Assembly (NCBI GenBank): GCA_963925805.1
Contig: CAWUSE010000012.1
Location: 62,001-126,000 of the forward strand
Source of the DNA: UBA10347 sp905182135
Lineage (GTDB): Bacteria; Actinomycetota; Acidimicrobiia; Acidimicrobiales; UBA10347
Reading direction: 5' to 3'
Length of the DNA: 64,000 nt
Shown here: positions 6,979-16,005 of the stretch, in pieces
How positions within the stretch are numbered: the first letter of the stretch is position 1
Layout: every line of letters starts with the position of its first letter
Notes under the pieces: model-generated
What the model saw: the letters and a program-made list of their open reading frames with translations, nothing else
The model's database searches: none
Told to the model about the DNA's origin: nothing
Program-made: the position numbers and the translations under genes

Positions 6979-9536
6979 CCGATATACCGGACCGCCAGAC
7001 GTCTGGGCTCGGCTTTGTCGGACAACGGGTCAAGCGCGTCGAAGACGAGCGTTTCCTGATCGGTGAAGGTCAGTTTGTCGCCGACCTGAACCCCAAAGGG
7101 GTGCTTCACGCCGCTTTCCTCCGCAGCCCGTTCGCCCACGCAACGCTCAACTCAATCGATGTGTCGACGGCAGCGGCGCTCCCTGGCGTTGCCCGGGTCT
7201 TCACCGCTGCCGAGCTGAACGCGGTAACAAACTCATTCCCGCCGCTCTTCATGATCGAGGGTCTCTACACCCCGTTGTACAAATGCATGAGTGAGGACAA
7301 GGTCCGCCATATCGGAGATCCTGTTGCGCTGGTCTTGGCCGAATCTCGCTACATCGCTGAGGACGCTCTCGAACTGATTGAGGTTGATTACCACGAACTC
7401 CAAGCGACCGGCACGATCGACCAGGCGCTTGCTCCGGGTCGGGAACAACTGTGGGACCGTGCCGACGGCAACATCCTGGGTGACATCAGTGCCGACTTCG
7501 GTGACGTTGCAACAATTTTTGCCGACGCCGATCGAGTGATTACACGGACCTTCAACTGCCCTCGGCAAACGAACCAACCCATGGAGACACGCGGCAGTGT
7601 GGTCATTGTTGACCCTGCGACCGGTCACCTCGAAATTCATAACACGTCTCAGGCTCCACACTTCCTGAAATGGGCAGTGGCCGGACTGCTGGTAAACGAT
7701 GGCGCCTTCCGCAATCTGAGCCGTTTCGCACGCAACAAAGATCGCCGCAAGGCATTCAGCGCCGCGGCCAAAGCCTTTGTCAGCACCAACAAGCAGAAAC
7801 TGCTGGAGCAGGACCCCGCAGGTCAAAAGTCGCAAATGAAAAAGGACATGTCCTTTTTGCGTGCCCAGGCGCGCATGGCCATGGGCTTGCTGGCATCTAA
7901 CGATTATCCGACGGTCAAGGCAGGCGATATCGGCGGTGCATTTGGTTCGAAGGGTTCGGTAAGCCGCGAAGACATCGCCCTGGCCGCTGCGGCCCGTCAG
8001 CTCGGGACTTCGGTCCAATGGATCGAGGACCGTGTCGAGAATCTTCTCGATGGTGGGCAGGCACGCGAAGAACGCTTCACCGTCTCGCTCGCTGTCGACA
8101 ACGACGGCACCCTCAAGGGCATGAAAGTTGATGCTGTGCTCGACGGCGGTGCGTACGCGTCCTTTCCCGTCTCGGCTGCGGTCACCGTGTTGTTATGGAA
8201 GTTGTACATGCCTGGGCCTTACGACTTCAAGGCGTTCGAGCTCAACGCGAAGATCGTCGCTACCAACAAGGGCAAGGTCGTCCCCTATCGCGGTCCTTGG
8301 GCAAACGAGACATGGATGCGAGAGCGCATGCTCGACGTGGTCGCCAAGGAGCTCGACATATCAGCGGCCGACATCCGACTTAAGAACGTGATTCGGGAAG
8401 AGAATATGCCGGCAGCGTTCCTGACTGGGCCAACGCTCGACGAGACAATGTCAGTAGCAAAGACGCTTGACCGTGCACTCGAAATGGTCGACTTCGACCA
8501 GTTAGAGCAGGACAAGGCAGCCGCCGAAGCTCGCGGGCATCGATTAGGTTTAGGAATCTCGAGCTACCACGAAGCAGCGCCCGGGCCGCCGAACTTCTTT
8601 TCGTCTGCTCAACCGGGGTCGGACATGTTCCTGCACGAAGACGGCCGAGCCGAGATTCAGGCCGACGGCCGCATCGTGATGTACACATCGCAAAGCCCGC
8701 ACGGCCAAAGCCACCAGACCACCTACAAGCAGGTCGCTGCCGACGAGTTTGGTGTCGCCATGGAAGACATCGAGATCGTATGGGGCGATACCGACCGCAC
8801 CCAGTTCAGCTTCCTGGGCACCGGTGCCAGCCGCGGCGGTCCACTCGGGGCCGGCGTCATGCGAATGACCGCCCGTGAGCTACGTAACCAGGTCGTCAAG
8901 GTCGCCGCCGACATGCTCGAGGCAGCAAAAGAAGACATAGAGATCGTCAACGGCAACATCCACGTGGTTGGTGTCCCAACTCGAGGCACTACCTACGCCG
9001 ACGTCGCCGCCAAAGTTGCTTCCGACCAGGCAGTATCGACGGGTCCTGTGTTCAAAGAGGAAATGAAATATGAGGGTGTCGGTAATGGGGGCTGGTCTGT
9101 GGCAACCCATATCGCGTGGGTCGACATCGATCTCGAAACTGGCCAGGTCGAGATCCCGCGTTATCTCGTTGTCGAGGACTGCGGCCCGATCATTAACCCT
9201 GGCATCGTCGACGGGCAAGTTCGTGGCGGCGTCGCCCAAGGCATCGGTGCGGTGTTCTACGAACGTCACCACTATGACGACAATGCCAACCTGCTGTCGA
9301 CGACGTATATGGACTATCTAATTCCGACAGCCATGGAGATCCCGAAGATCGAGATCGAACATATGGAAACACTCACCAAGGGCGAGAACGATGCCCGCGG
9401 CGTCGGCGAAGGCGGCATGATCGGCGCTCCTGCGGCCCTAACCAACGCCGTCTCCGATGCCCTTGGTGTCGATGTACTCGAACAACACCTGCCGCCCTAT
9501 CGCCTGCTCGAGCTTGCGGGGATCATCAGCTCCTGA
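6975..9536 (+). CDS. Molybdenum hydroxylase large subunit, atypical CoxL/XdhA-type
   Basis: An 853-residue molybdopterin-binding subunit of the xanthine dehydrogenase/aldehyde oxidase family. The N-terminal hammerhead domain (about 15-155) is followed by Moco-binding domains, and the C-terminal catalytic-glutamate motif GVGEGGMIGAPA is intact. Two points are unusual. The active-site loop reads PYRGPWANETWMRE (about 437-450), not the form I CO dehydrogenase AYxCSFR or the form II AYRGAGR. A basic, helical-looking stretch (about 235-310) is inserted between SQAPHFLKW and AGDIGGAFGSKG where relatives have roughly 25 residues. CO oxidation is therefore unlikely; an aldehyde or N-heterocycle hydroxylase is more plausible. 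No XdhC or CoxDEF maturation gene is adjacent, though moaE lies at 32.8-33.3 kb. Confidence 0.88.
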   Translation: MTDIPDRQTSGLGFVGQRVKRVEDERFLIGEGQFVADLNPKGVLHAAFLRSPFAHATLNSIDVSTAAALPGVARVFTAAELNAVTNSFPPLFMIEGLYTPLYKCMSEDKVRHIGDPVALVLAESRYIAEDALELIEVDYHELQATGTIDQALAPGREQLWDRADGNILGDISADFGDVATIFADADRVITRTFNCPRQTNQPMETRGSVVIVDPATGHLEIHNTSQAPHFLKWAVAGLLVNDGAFRNLSRFARNKDRRKAFSAAAKAFVSTNKQKLLEQDPAGQKSQMKKDMSFLRAQARMAMGLLASNDYPTVKAGDIGGAFGSKGSVSREDIALAAAARQLGTSVQWIEDRVENLLDGGQAREERFTVSLAVDNDGTLKGMKVDAVLDGGAYASFPVSAAVTVLLWKLYMPGPYDFKAFELNAKIVATNKGKVVPYRGPWANETWMRERMLDVVAKELDISAADIRLKNVIREENMPAAFLTGPTLDETMSVAKTLDRALEMVDFDQLEQDKAAAEARGHRLGLGISSYHEAAPGPPNFFSSAQPGSDMFLHEDGRAEIQADGRIVMYTSQSPHGQSHQTTYKQVAADEFGVAMEDIEIVWGDTDRTQFSFLGTGASRGGPLGAGVMRMTARELRNQVVKVAADMLEAAKEDIEIVNGNIHVVGVPTRGTTYADVAAKVASDQAVSTGPVFKEEMKYEGVGNGGWSVATHIAWVDIDLETGQVEIPRYLVVEDCGPIINPGIVDGQVRGGVAQGIGAVFYERHHYDDNANLLSTTYMDYLIPTAMEIPKIEIEHMETLTKGENDARGVGEGGMIGAPAALTNAVSDALGVDVLEQHLPPYRLLELAGIISS

Positions 9537-9705
9537 GCCCTGCTTCGGCCATGGCTCATCCCTCAATCACGCTCATCGACCGCTGCGCCATGGGCATCGC
9601 ACATACTCCGCGGTATAACCACCACCTCGTCACCTGCTCGAATCAGTTCGTGTTCAATCGAATACCGAGCCGTGCGAGCTGGCATCACCGCGACGATGCC
9701 GGTAG

Positions 9706-10584
9706 TTACGACTCCTTTGGCTGATCAGACGGCGGCTCAGCAAACGGTTTGCGGGGGCGGTCAGCACCCGGGAACAGGTCAGTGCCCGTCGCACGGAGAT
9801 GTTCGCCTCGGGCATGGGCATGCCCAAGGTGTTGCAGTCCAAAGGCCTGTTGCTGCGACACCATAAAGCCCTGAGCATCGAGCGTTTGATTGACCGCCAT
9901 CTTGGCCAGCTTGAGCGAGAATGATGGCTTTTGAGCAATCCGTTCGGCCATGCTCACGCTGAAGTCCAGCAGTTCATCGGCAGGAACCACATGGTTGACC
10001 ATGCCCAACCGGTGCGCTTCGGTCGCATCAATTGCGTCACCAGTGAAGAGAAGTTCTTTGGCCTTGCGGATGCCAAACTCCCATGGATGGTTGAACCATT
10101 CAACGCCGTTCACGCCGAACTCAACGGTCATGTCCCGGAAGCTGGCATCGTCGGAGGCAATAATAATGTCGCACACCCACATCAGCATGAGTCCGCCAGC
10201 GATGACCTTGCCTTGAACCGCAGCAATTGTCGGCTTGGGGATGTCGTGCCAGCGGCGACACATCTGCAGGTACATCTCCTCCTCGTAGGCCATCAGCCCC
10301 TCGGCGCCGCCTCGGGTCGTCGAGCCACCCACCCAAACCGGCGGCGCTTCGTAGTCGCCTGGACCCTTCAGGTCATGGCCCGCAGAGAAATGCGGCCCGT
10401 TTGCGGCAAGCACAATGCACTTGACGCTGTCGGTATACGCCGCCCGAGTAAACGCGTCGTTCAACTCGTACGTCATCTGCGTGTTCTGTGCGTTCCGCGC
10501 CTCGGGCCGGTCGAGCGTGATGACGGCAATCCGGCCCTCGTCGCGCTCTTCGTACTGCACCATTGGCTTGTGTTCGTCACTCAT
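9706..10584 (-). CDS. Crotonase-fold protein (enoyl-CoA hydratase-like) with altered catalytic residues
   Basis: A 292-residue crotonase-superfamily protein. It starts LDRPEARNAQN, has the oxyanion-hole segments FSAGHDLKG and KVIAGG, and ends with a crotonase-like helical region plus a Pro-rich tail. In hydratases the two catalytic glutamates sit in GGGCE and in QPE; aligned by eye, the positions here are Met (AGGLM) and Thr (RDMT). Simple enoyl-CoA hydration is thus doubtful. Another crotonase reaction such as isomerisation, hydrolysis or C-C bond chemistry is possible. ATG at 10584. It follows the SDR at 10673 on the same strand with an 88-base gap and may be co-transcribed. Confidence 0.82.
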   Translation of the reverse strand: MSDEHKPMVQYEERDEGRIAVITLDRPEARNAQNTQMTYELNDAFTRAAYTDSVKCIVLAANGPHFSAGHDLKGPGDYEAPPVWVGGSTTRGGAEGLMAYEEEMYLQMCRRWHDIPKPTIAAVQGKVIAGGLMLMWVCDIIIASDDASFRDMTVEFGVNGVEWFNHPWEFGIRKAKELLFTGDAIDATEAHRLGMVNHVVPADELLDFSVSMAERIAQKPSFSLKLAKMAVNQTLDAQGFMVSQQQAFGLQHLGHAHARGEHLRATGTDLFPGADRPRKPFAEPPSDQPKES

Positions 10585-10672
10585 ATCGATCCTCGTGCAG
10601 TCAGTCGCCGTGGCATGGTTTTACCCCACGGGCATCGGCAAAAAGAAGCGGCGGTCGCCGACCGGCTCGATC

Positions 10673-11413
10673 TCAGATTCCGAACCGGTTGTATGTCGGC
10701 GTAATCAGGATCTCGTTGAGCGTAATGTGCGGGGGCTGTTGGGCCACGAACAACACCAGATCACCCAAGTCTTCGGACTGAAGAATCCGGGCCTTGTCCT
10801 CGTCGCTTACAGGAACTGGCCGTTGATCAAGAATCGGCGTGGCTACCTCGCCGGGACAGATGATCGTGGCGCGGATGCCATTGTTTCGTTCTTCGAGAAG
10901 CAGGCTTTCGGTCATCGCATTCATTGCGTGTTTCGCGGCGATGTAAGCCGGGCCGGTCAGAGCGCTGATGCCCTTTGCTGCCATCGACGACACGTTGATG
11001 ATCAGTCCCTGACCGTGTTCACGCATCGAAGGCAGCACCGAGTGGCAGCAGTAGAATGCTCCATTCAGGTCGATCGCGATCACGTCATCCCATGCGTCGG
11101 TAGTAATCACTGGCCAATTCCGGTCCGTGACATTGATGCCGGCGCTGAGCACACAGATATCGATCTTGCTGTGCGCATCGAGAATCCGCTGCACAACAGC
11201 ACTGACGGCATGCTTATCGGAGACGTCGAGCGGTTCCGACGATGCCACTCCGCCCTCGGCAATAATGCGCTCAACCAGGGAATCGAGCGGTTCGGGCCGA
11301 CGCCCAGAAACAACAATCGTGCAACCGGCCGCAGCGAGTTTGAGGGCGGCTGACTCACCAATCCCAGTTCCGGCTCCAGTGATCCATGCGACGTGTCCAG
11401 TGAGGTTCTGCAT
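10673..11413 (-). CDS. Short-chain dehydrogenase/reductase
   Basis: A 246-residue classical SDR. The cofactor motif is TGAGTGIG near residue 12, the NNAG-equivalent is LSAG, the catalytic serine lies in NVSSMAA and the Tyr-Lys pair in YIAAKH. ICPGEVATP follows as in other SDRs. The first strand VAWITGAG carries no acidic residue specific for NAD, so cofactor preference is not readable, though the SGRRPE segment would fit NADP. It is upstream of the crotonase on the same strand, suggesting successive oxidation or reduction steps on one substrate. Confidence 0.85.
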   Translation of the reverse strand: MQNLTGHVAWITGAGTGIGESAALKLAAAGCTIVVSGRRPEPLDSLVERIIAEGGVASSEPLDVSDKHAVSAVVQRILDAHSKIDICVLSAGINVTDRNWPVITTDAWDDVIAIDLNGAFYCCHSVLPSMREHGQGLIINVSSMAAKGISALTGPAYIAAKHAMNAMTESLLLEERNNGIRATIICPGEVATPILDQRPVPVSDEDKARILQSEDLGDLVLFVAQQPPHITLNEILITPTYNRFGI

Positions 11414-11589
11414 AGCCGGAACCGTAGCTCCTAGCTTCGCTGCAGTGGTCGTTGACCGAGTCAGGGCGGTGGATCACTTCCTCGCTCAGCGTCCATTCTC
11501 GTTACGTAGCGCTGCTTCCTCCAATAAGGCCGACACCGGACCGTGCGCTTTCTAGGTAGCAACGGGCAACAAGTTGATTCTCGGAACTC

Positions 11590-12423
11590 TCATAACGTGG
11601 TCGTGTCCGGTTCGGTGCCTGCATAGACGATGTCACGCAATGCCTTAGAAGCCCGGCGATGGAACTCGACCGCAACCGGGTCAAAGTCATGCATTGGCTG
11701 TGGGCTGTGCTCAAAATGGCCATAGTCATCGCTACCGCGCACCAGCGCAGCTGAGTCCCAGTCGCTCAGTTTTTGACGGGTGTGCGTCGGCATGAAATGC
11801 ATCGACAGGCCGATACGGCGATCGTCGGTAGTATTCGAACCAGATCCGTGCGCCGACCGGACATTGTGGAATGAAGCCTGCCCGGGTTCGAGCGCCATAG
11901 CGACAATCGGATACTCAGCCGGATCGATCGAGAGTTCCTGGCCTCGTGTCAGCAGGTTGTCTTTATTCCACGTCTCATCGTGTTGCAGAAGCTGATGGTG
12001 GCTTCCCGGAATGACACTCATACAACCACTTGCCTCGCTGGCCGGTGACAACGCGACCCAGACAGTCACCAGTTCGTCGTTGTCGAGGCCCCAATACGCA
12101 AGGTCTTGGTGCCATCCGACATAGCTTGCTGTCTGTGGCTCCTTGATCCAAAGGATCGTGTTCCAACAGAGGATGTTGGGACCGATCAGGTCCTCGACCG
12201 CGTCAAGTACCTGATCGTCACGCATGATGTCATCGACCCATCGAAACAAGAGATGACATTTGGACCGTTGACTCGCATCAACCGGATGCCCCAGTGTCGC
12301 CTCATGGGTTTCGAGTTTCGAACGCGCTGTTGCCGCAGCATCACTGCTCATTACCGGAACTGGTGACACCCAACCCGCATCTCGGTACTGCTCGATCTGT
12401 TGCACACTCAGTTTGTCCCCCAC
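11590..12423 (-). CDS. Phytanoyl-CoA dioxygenase (PhyH) family oxygenase
   Basis: A 277-residue Fe(II)/2-oxoglutarate-dependent oxygenase of the PhyH superfamily. The iron ligands are readable as H-x-D in WHQDLAYWG (about 108-116) and the distal histidine in RSAHGSGSN; the arginine expected to bind 2-oxoglutarate follows in DDRRIGLSM. SEASGCMSVIPGSHH is the usual family loop. Substrates in this family range from phytanoyl-CoA to ectoine and many small molecules, so none is assigned. Same strand and close to a second PhyH-like gene at 12523-13662. Confidence 0.85.
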   Translation of the reverse strand: MGDKLSVQQIEQYRDAGWVSPVPVMSSDAAATARSKLETHEATLGHPVDASQRSKCHLLFRWVDDIMRDDQVLDAVEDLIGPNILCWNTILWIKEPQTASYVGWHQDLAYWGLDNDELVTVWVALSPASEASGCMSVIPGSHHQLLQHDETWNKDNLLTRGQELSIDPAEYPIVAMALEPGQASFHNVRSAHGSGSNTTDDRRIGLSMHFMPTHTRQKLSDWDSAALVRGSDDYGHFEHSPQPMHDFDPVAVEFHRRASKALRDIVYAGTEPDTTTL

Positions 12424-12522
12424 GACCTGAGCGTACGTCCTAAGCCCGCGCCGATGTCAAGGTCCGCTGTGTTGAGTCTGCCGCCGGCTAACTGCACGCG
12501 CACCTGGCCATACGCTGTGTGA

Positions 12523-13662
12523 TCAGATACTGAGGTCAAGGAAGTTGTAGTCGACGACCTCGGCGCGCGCCGCGTCGTCCCACATCAGTTGCTGACCCGC
12601 AAGCGGCTTGTAGCTGAACGCTGTCTCATCGCTATAACGCTGCCGTCGAGCGTCGATTGCCCAACCAATCATCTTCGAACGCTGCGCGATGCGCTGCTCA
12701 TCGATTGGGGCCACGCCACCATGGATGCCGCTACTCATCGCTCCAATGACCGACGAACGTCGATGAAAACCCATATTGAGCGTGACGCGCGGGGATTCGC
12801 TGGTGTTGGCGAAGGAGCCGTGTATCGCTTGGCGGTTCACGATCGCCACATCGCCAGGAGCACATACCAATGGCACCGCATCGGGCAATCGATCCGAACC
12901 AGCATCGGCAACATGTGCCGCGATGTCAACATGGCGCTGCTTATGTGTGCCTGGAAGCACCCAGACGCCGTTAGCCGGTGTACATCCGAACACCTGGCCC
13001 ATGAAGTTGAAACCGTGTGAGCCTTGGTCCCAATCAGGTGACTCCCAATGAGTCACCCCATCACGGTGCCATGCCACCGATGGCCCAACGCCAGGATCCT
13101 TCAAGAAAATTGCTTCGTTAAACGGAGTGAAATCATCACCGTTCAGGGCCGCAGCTACGCCAAGCAGGTCGGGGTGGCCATAGGCGCGCAACGCAGCGTC
13201 ACAGAATTGCAGCGATCCAAGGACGACGTAGACGACCTCGTCTGGAGTGTCCGCTGCAGGTTCCGGTTCGTGCATCTTCACTGGGTGCCGACCGTGGGAC
13301 GCTTTGGTCCCACCGAGTGGGTCAGACAACGTCTTACCCCATTGGACCGTGCGAGATTGCAAGCCAATACCGATGGCTTGATTGCCGTCGACATCAACCC
13401 CGCTGTTGCGTTCGGTCGGCAACCTGCGTCGAAATTGCGCAAGACCAGATTCGATATCAGCGAGCTCTTCAGCACCAAAAACGCCCTCGAAAACATAGAA
13501 ACCGTATTGCCAGTAGGCCTCGGCGATGTCGGGATGTAACGCCCCGTCACCAACAAAGCGCACCGGCCCGCGATTGCCGAGCCCAAGGGCTCGACGTTCA
13601 CCATCTGCGAAGTACTCCGCAAGCGTCATCTCGATTTCTTGTGCCCTAGGTGCTGTAGCCAT
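12523..13662 (-). CDS. Second PhyH-like Fe(II)/2-oxoglutarate oxygenase
   Basis: About 379 residues from the ATG at 13662; a GTG or ATG ten codons earlier (13692) would add an unlikely hydrophobic lead. The iron-binding H-x-D is in WHRDGVTHW, the distal histidine in AIHGSFANTSESPR, whose arginine could bind 2-oxoglutarate, and the loop ANGVWVLPGTHK is typical of the family. It is about 100 residues longer than the neighbouring paralogue and clearly not a recent duplicate. Substrate unknown; the neighbourhood suggests catabolism of a small organic compound. Confidence 0.83.
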   Translation of the reverse strand: MATAPRAQEIEMTLAEYFADGERRALGLGNRGPVRFVGDGALHPDIAEAYWQYGFYVFEGVFGAEELADIESGLAQFRRRLPTERNSGVDVDGNQAIGIGLQSRTVQWGKTLSDPLGGTKASHGRHPVKMHEPEPAADTPDEVVYVVLGSLQFCDAALRAYGHPDLLGVAAALNGDDFTPFNEAIFLKDPGVGPSVAWHRDGVTHWESPDWDQGSHGFNFMGQVFGCTPANGVWVLPGTHKQRHVDIAAHVADAGSDRLPDAVPLVCAPGDVAIVNRQAIHGSFANTSESPRVTLNMGFHRRSSVIGAMSSGIHGGVAPIDEQRIAQRSKMIGWAIDARRQRYSDETAFSYKPLAGQQLMWDDAARAEVVDYNFLDLSI

Positions 13663-13873
13663 AGTGAGACCTTTGCAGAACAGCACGACCAACGCAATGC
13701 AGACCTAGTCAAACAGTGCACCGGCAACGTGAGCTAAACCGCTTAAAGCGGCAGCCGTTTGTCTAGCCAATGGCTGGAGGCACATCGGCCGCATCGCAGA
13801 AACACCCGGCGCTCGGACAGGAACATGTTCGGGGCACTGTCGCATTGCAACGCCCCGTTGAGGGCGTTCATGT

Positions 13874-14209
13874 TCAAACGTCGAGGGTGTGGCGTTGGCC
13901 AGCTTCGTCGAAGACCCACATGGCGAACTCTGACGCGTCCATGGTCTCGCTGATCACACGGCCCTTTCGAGTCTCGTTCAGCGTCCGCAGGACTGCTTGG
14001 GGGCTCTCACCCTCGGCCTCGTAAAGCGCTAGGTGAGGACTGGGCATCTCGACACCGGCTTGGTGTACAAGATTGAACCTTTGCCCCGATGTCCAGCCTG
14101 GTGCTGTTGCAAGCACGTCATCGACATGGGTGTCCTCATACCACTGGTCGAACTCGGCCTCGCTGCCTTCCTGAGCCCTAGTGAAAATCATGACGGTGTA
14201 CTTCGGCAT
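13874..14209 (-). CDS. Small EthD-like dimeric alpha+beta barrel protein
   Basis: A 111-residue protein beginning MPKYTVMIFTR, with FDQWYEDTHVDDVLATAPGW as the characteristic segment of DUF4286/EthD-like ferredoxin-fold proteins. Such proteins often assist degradation pathways or act as small enzymes. The open frame reaches 14416, but that extension would run through the start of the divergent gene at 14246 and lacks coding character. ATG at 14209 has AGGAG unusually close, while an in-frame ATG at 14236 has no ribosome-binding site. Confidence 0.7.
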   Translation of the reverse strand: MPKYTVMIFTRAQEGSEAEFDQWYEDTHVDDVLATAPGWTSGQRFNLVHQAGVEMPSPHLALYEAEGESPQAVLRTLNETRKGRVISETMDASEFAMWVFDEAGQRHTLDV

Positions 14210-14245
14210 TCTCCTATCGTTGCCTAGTGCTGCCATGATCGGGAA

Positions 14246-14737
14246 ATGCCAAGAATGCAACCCGATTTCTATGATCGCTTCCTGACTGAGCCCCATGTCG
14301 GCGTCCTCGCAACCCTGCGTGAGAATGGTTTGCCTTACACCGTTCCTATCTGGTGGTTGTGGCACGAAGATGCATTCTGGTTGACCGGTACTTACGGCCG
14401 TATTTGGTGCAAACAACTGCTGGCGGACCCTCGATGCTCACTCTGCGTCGAGGCCCTGGGCGACTCAGCTGGCCACATAGGTATCGACGGGGACGCCAAG
14501 CCGTTCGAGCTGTCGGACTTCGACATCTGGCCAATCAGCCGCATGCTCGTAGACAAGTATGTTGGCTCTGTGCCCGGCGGCGACCCCGACACCTTCTTCG
14601 CGAATATGCAGACCGAACCTCGGCTGCTATTTCGGATCGAGCCAGAGGACCGCATCAACGCTGTCCGGGCAATCGATATGCGGATCTACCGAGGCAAACG
14701 CTTCGACCGTGACCACCAGAGCAATCCACCAAACTGA
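14246..14737 (+). CDS. FMN-binding split-barrel (pyridoxamine 5'-phosphate oxidase-like) protein
   Basis: A 163-residue protein of the PNPOx-like/FDOR split-barrel superfamily. It has the family pattern VGVLATLRENGLPYTVPIWW at the N-terminus, an IWCKQLLADPRCSLCVE strand-helix-strand and a C-terminal FRIEPEDRI. In actinobacteria many relatives bind F420 or FMN and reduce unsaturated or nitro compounds, or degrade haem; which cofactor is used cannot be read here. It is divergent from the EthD-like gene with starts only about 36 bases apart, so the two probably share a compact regulatory region. Confidence 0.75.
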   Translation: MPRMQPDFYDRFLTEPHVGVLATLRENGLPYTVPIWWLWHEDAFWLTGTYGRIWCKQLLADPRCSLCVEALGDSAGHIGIDGDAKPFELSDFDIWPISRMLVDKYVGSVPGGDPDTFFANMQTEPRLLFRIEPEDRINAVRAIDMRIYRGKRFDRDHQSNPPN

Positions 14738-14849
14738 GATATTCTCGGAGTATTGGAGATACACAATCGCACTACCGACAGGGCGCTTTGACACTCCATA
14801 GATAGGTTTGCTCAGACTTCTGCTGCGGTGTCTGCGACTATGTAGGCCC

Positions 14850-14895
14850 AAAACGACCAGAGCCGGCCCTTGCGGACTGGCTTGTTTCTTAGTGG
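14850..14895 (-). repeat. Left copy of a 46-47 bp imperfect direct repeat (terminator-like hairpin)
   Basis: Bases 14850-14895 match 18019-18065 in the same orientation, with 27 of the first 30 positions identical and one gap near the right end. The core is an inverted repeat around GCAA (minus strand AGCCAGTCC-GCAA-GGGCCGGCT, one mismatch) followed on the minus strand by a T-rich stretch. The right copy is the terminator and extreme 3' end of the initiator tRNA gene, so this copy marks a duplication of that locus. The two copies enclose a three-gene operon. Confidence 0.7.
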
Positions 14896-14898
14896 AAC

Positions 14899-14974
14899 TA
14901 ATCCGACAGGTATCGAACTTTTCTTGGTGACTGCAGGCGGCGTGGCTGCGACCAGGGAACGTCCATTCCGATTA
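14899..14974 (-). pseudogene. Degenerate tRNA-like sequence
   Basis: Read on the minus strand this 76-base stretch can pair its ends (TAATCGG with CGGATTA, six of seven pairs) and contains GTTCGATAC at the T-loop position, followed directly by the terminator-like repeat at 14850-14895. The T stem pairs poorly and the anticodon arm is a four-pair stem with a nine-base loop lacking U33, so it is unlikely to be functional. It may be a decayed tRNA gene or a tRNA-derived attachment remnant. The call is by eye only. Confidence 0.3.
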
Positions 14975-15015
14975 GATTCTGAGCCCAGGATTGCGGGTGT
15001 GCTAGATCTAGAGAA

Positions 15016-16005
15016 GTGTCTACGTTCGATATGAACCAGTGGTGGGTGGTACCTGGGGACGCTGGCGGTATTTCCGAACTTCGCAGAGTTGACGTGCCTG
15101 CTCCGGGGCCAGCACAAGTCCAGATCAAGATAGAGGCGGCTGCGATCAATCGGGGCGAGTTGCTCGCTCGTCCAATGATGACGATTGCAAATGCCGCTGC
15201 CCGACCTCGGCCGAGCGGTATCGAGTATTCGGGTACTGTCGCCGAGGTGGGATCAGGTGTCGAGCGATGGTCGGTTGGCCAGCGCGTGATGGGGCGTGGT
15301 TCGGGTTGTCACGCCGAGTACACGGTCGAAGCTGCCGATGGCGTAATGGCTATCCCAGACGGCCTTTCATTTGAAGAAGCTGCGACGATTCCTAATGTGT
15401 TCGTGACCGCGCATGACGCCCTTGTCACCAACGCTTGCTTACAGCCTGGCAACTCCGTGTTGATCACTGCGGGTTCCTCCGGTGTTGGGACCGCCGCGAT
15501 CCAAATCGCCAGGCGCATGGGTGCCGCCAGGGTCATCGCAACGTCGAGATCTACCAAGAAGAGCGCATCACTTCGACAACTCGGAGCAACAGCGACCGTC
15601 GATACAAGTGAAGCCAGCTGGGAGCAATCGCTGGTCAAAGAACACGGCGAGATCGACATCGTCATCGACCAGGTCGGTGGCTCCCATTTCAGCCCGTGCC
15701 TCAGAACCCTTGCCGTGCAGGGGAAGTACGTCTCCGTTGGGCGCACCGGCGGGAGCGAGTCGACCATCGACCTTGACCTCGTTGCACGAAAGCGGCTCAC
15801 ACTCATCGGGGTCACGTTTCGCTCTCGAACCGGCGACGAGGCACTGACCTGTAGCCGGCGGTTCGCCGACGATCTTCTATCCGGCTTTGAGGACGGATCA
15901 CTTCGCCCGGTCCTAGATCGATCGTTCCCCCTTTCGGACTTGCCTGCGGCACACGAATACATGCGTTCTGACCGTCAGATCGGCAAGATCGTGCTGGTCG
16001 CGTGA
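15016..16005 (+). CDS. MDR-superfamily quinone oxidoreductase-like protein
   Basis: A 329-residue medium-chain dehydrogenase/reductase. The N-terminal GroES-like domain includes RPRPSGIEYSGTVAEVG, and the Rossmann domain has the nucleotide motif GSSGVGTAAIQIA followed by ATSRSTKK, which suggests NADPH. No structural-zinc cysteine cluster is seen, which fits the quinone oxidoreductase/enoyl reductase branch. Start is GTG at 15016 or ATG at 15031. Its stop overlaps the GTG of the next gene (GTGA), making it the first gene of a three-gene operon. Confidence 0.85.
   Translation: MSTFDMNQWWVVPGDAGGISELRRVDVPAPGPAQVQIKIEAAAINRGELLARPMMTIANAAARPRPSGIEYSGTVAEVGSGVERWSVGQRVMGRGSGCHAEYTVEAADGVMAIPDGLSFEEAATIPNVFVTAHDALVTNACLQPGNSVLITAGSSGVGTAAIQIARRMGAARVIATSRSTKKSASLRQLGATATVDTSEASWEQSLVKEHGEIDIVIDQVGGSHFSPCLRTLAVQGKYVSVGRTGGSESTIDLDLVARKRLTLIGVTFRSRTGDEALTCSRRFADDLLSGFEDGSLRPVLDRSFPLSDLPAAHEYMRSDRQIGKIVLVA

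Noticed and set aside
5570..9536. Calling the coxMSL-ordered genes a CO dehydrogenase
   Set aside because: The large subunit lacks the AYxCSFR loop required for form I CO dehydrogenase; only the family name is used.
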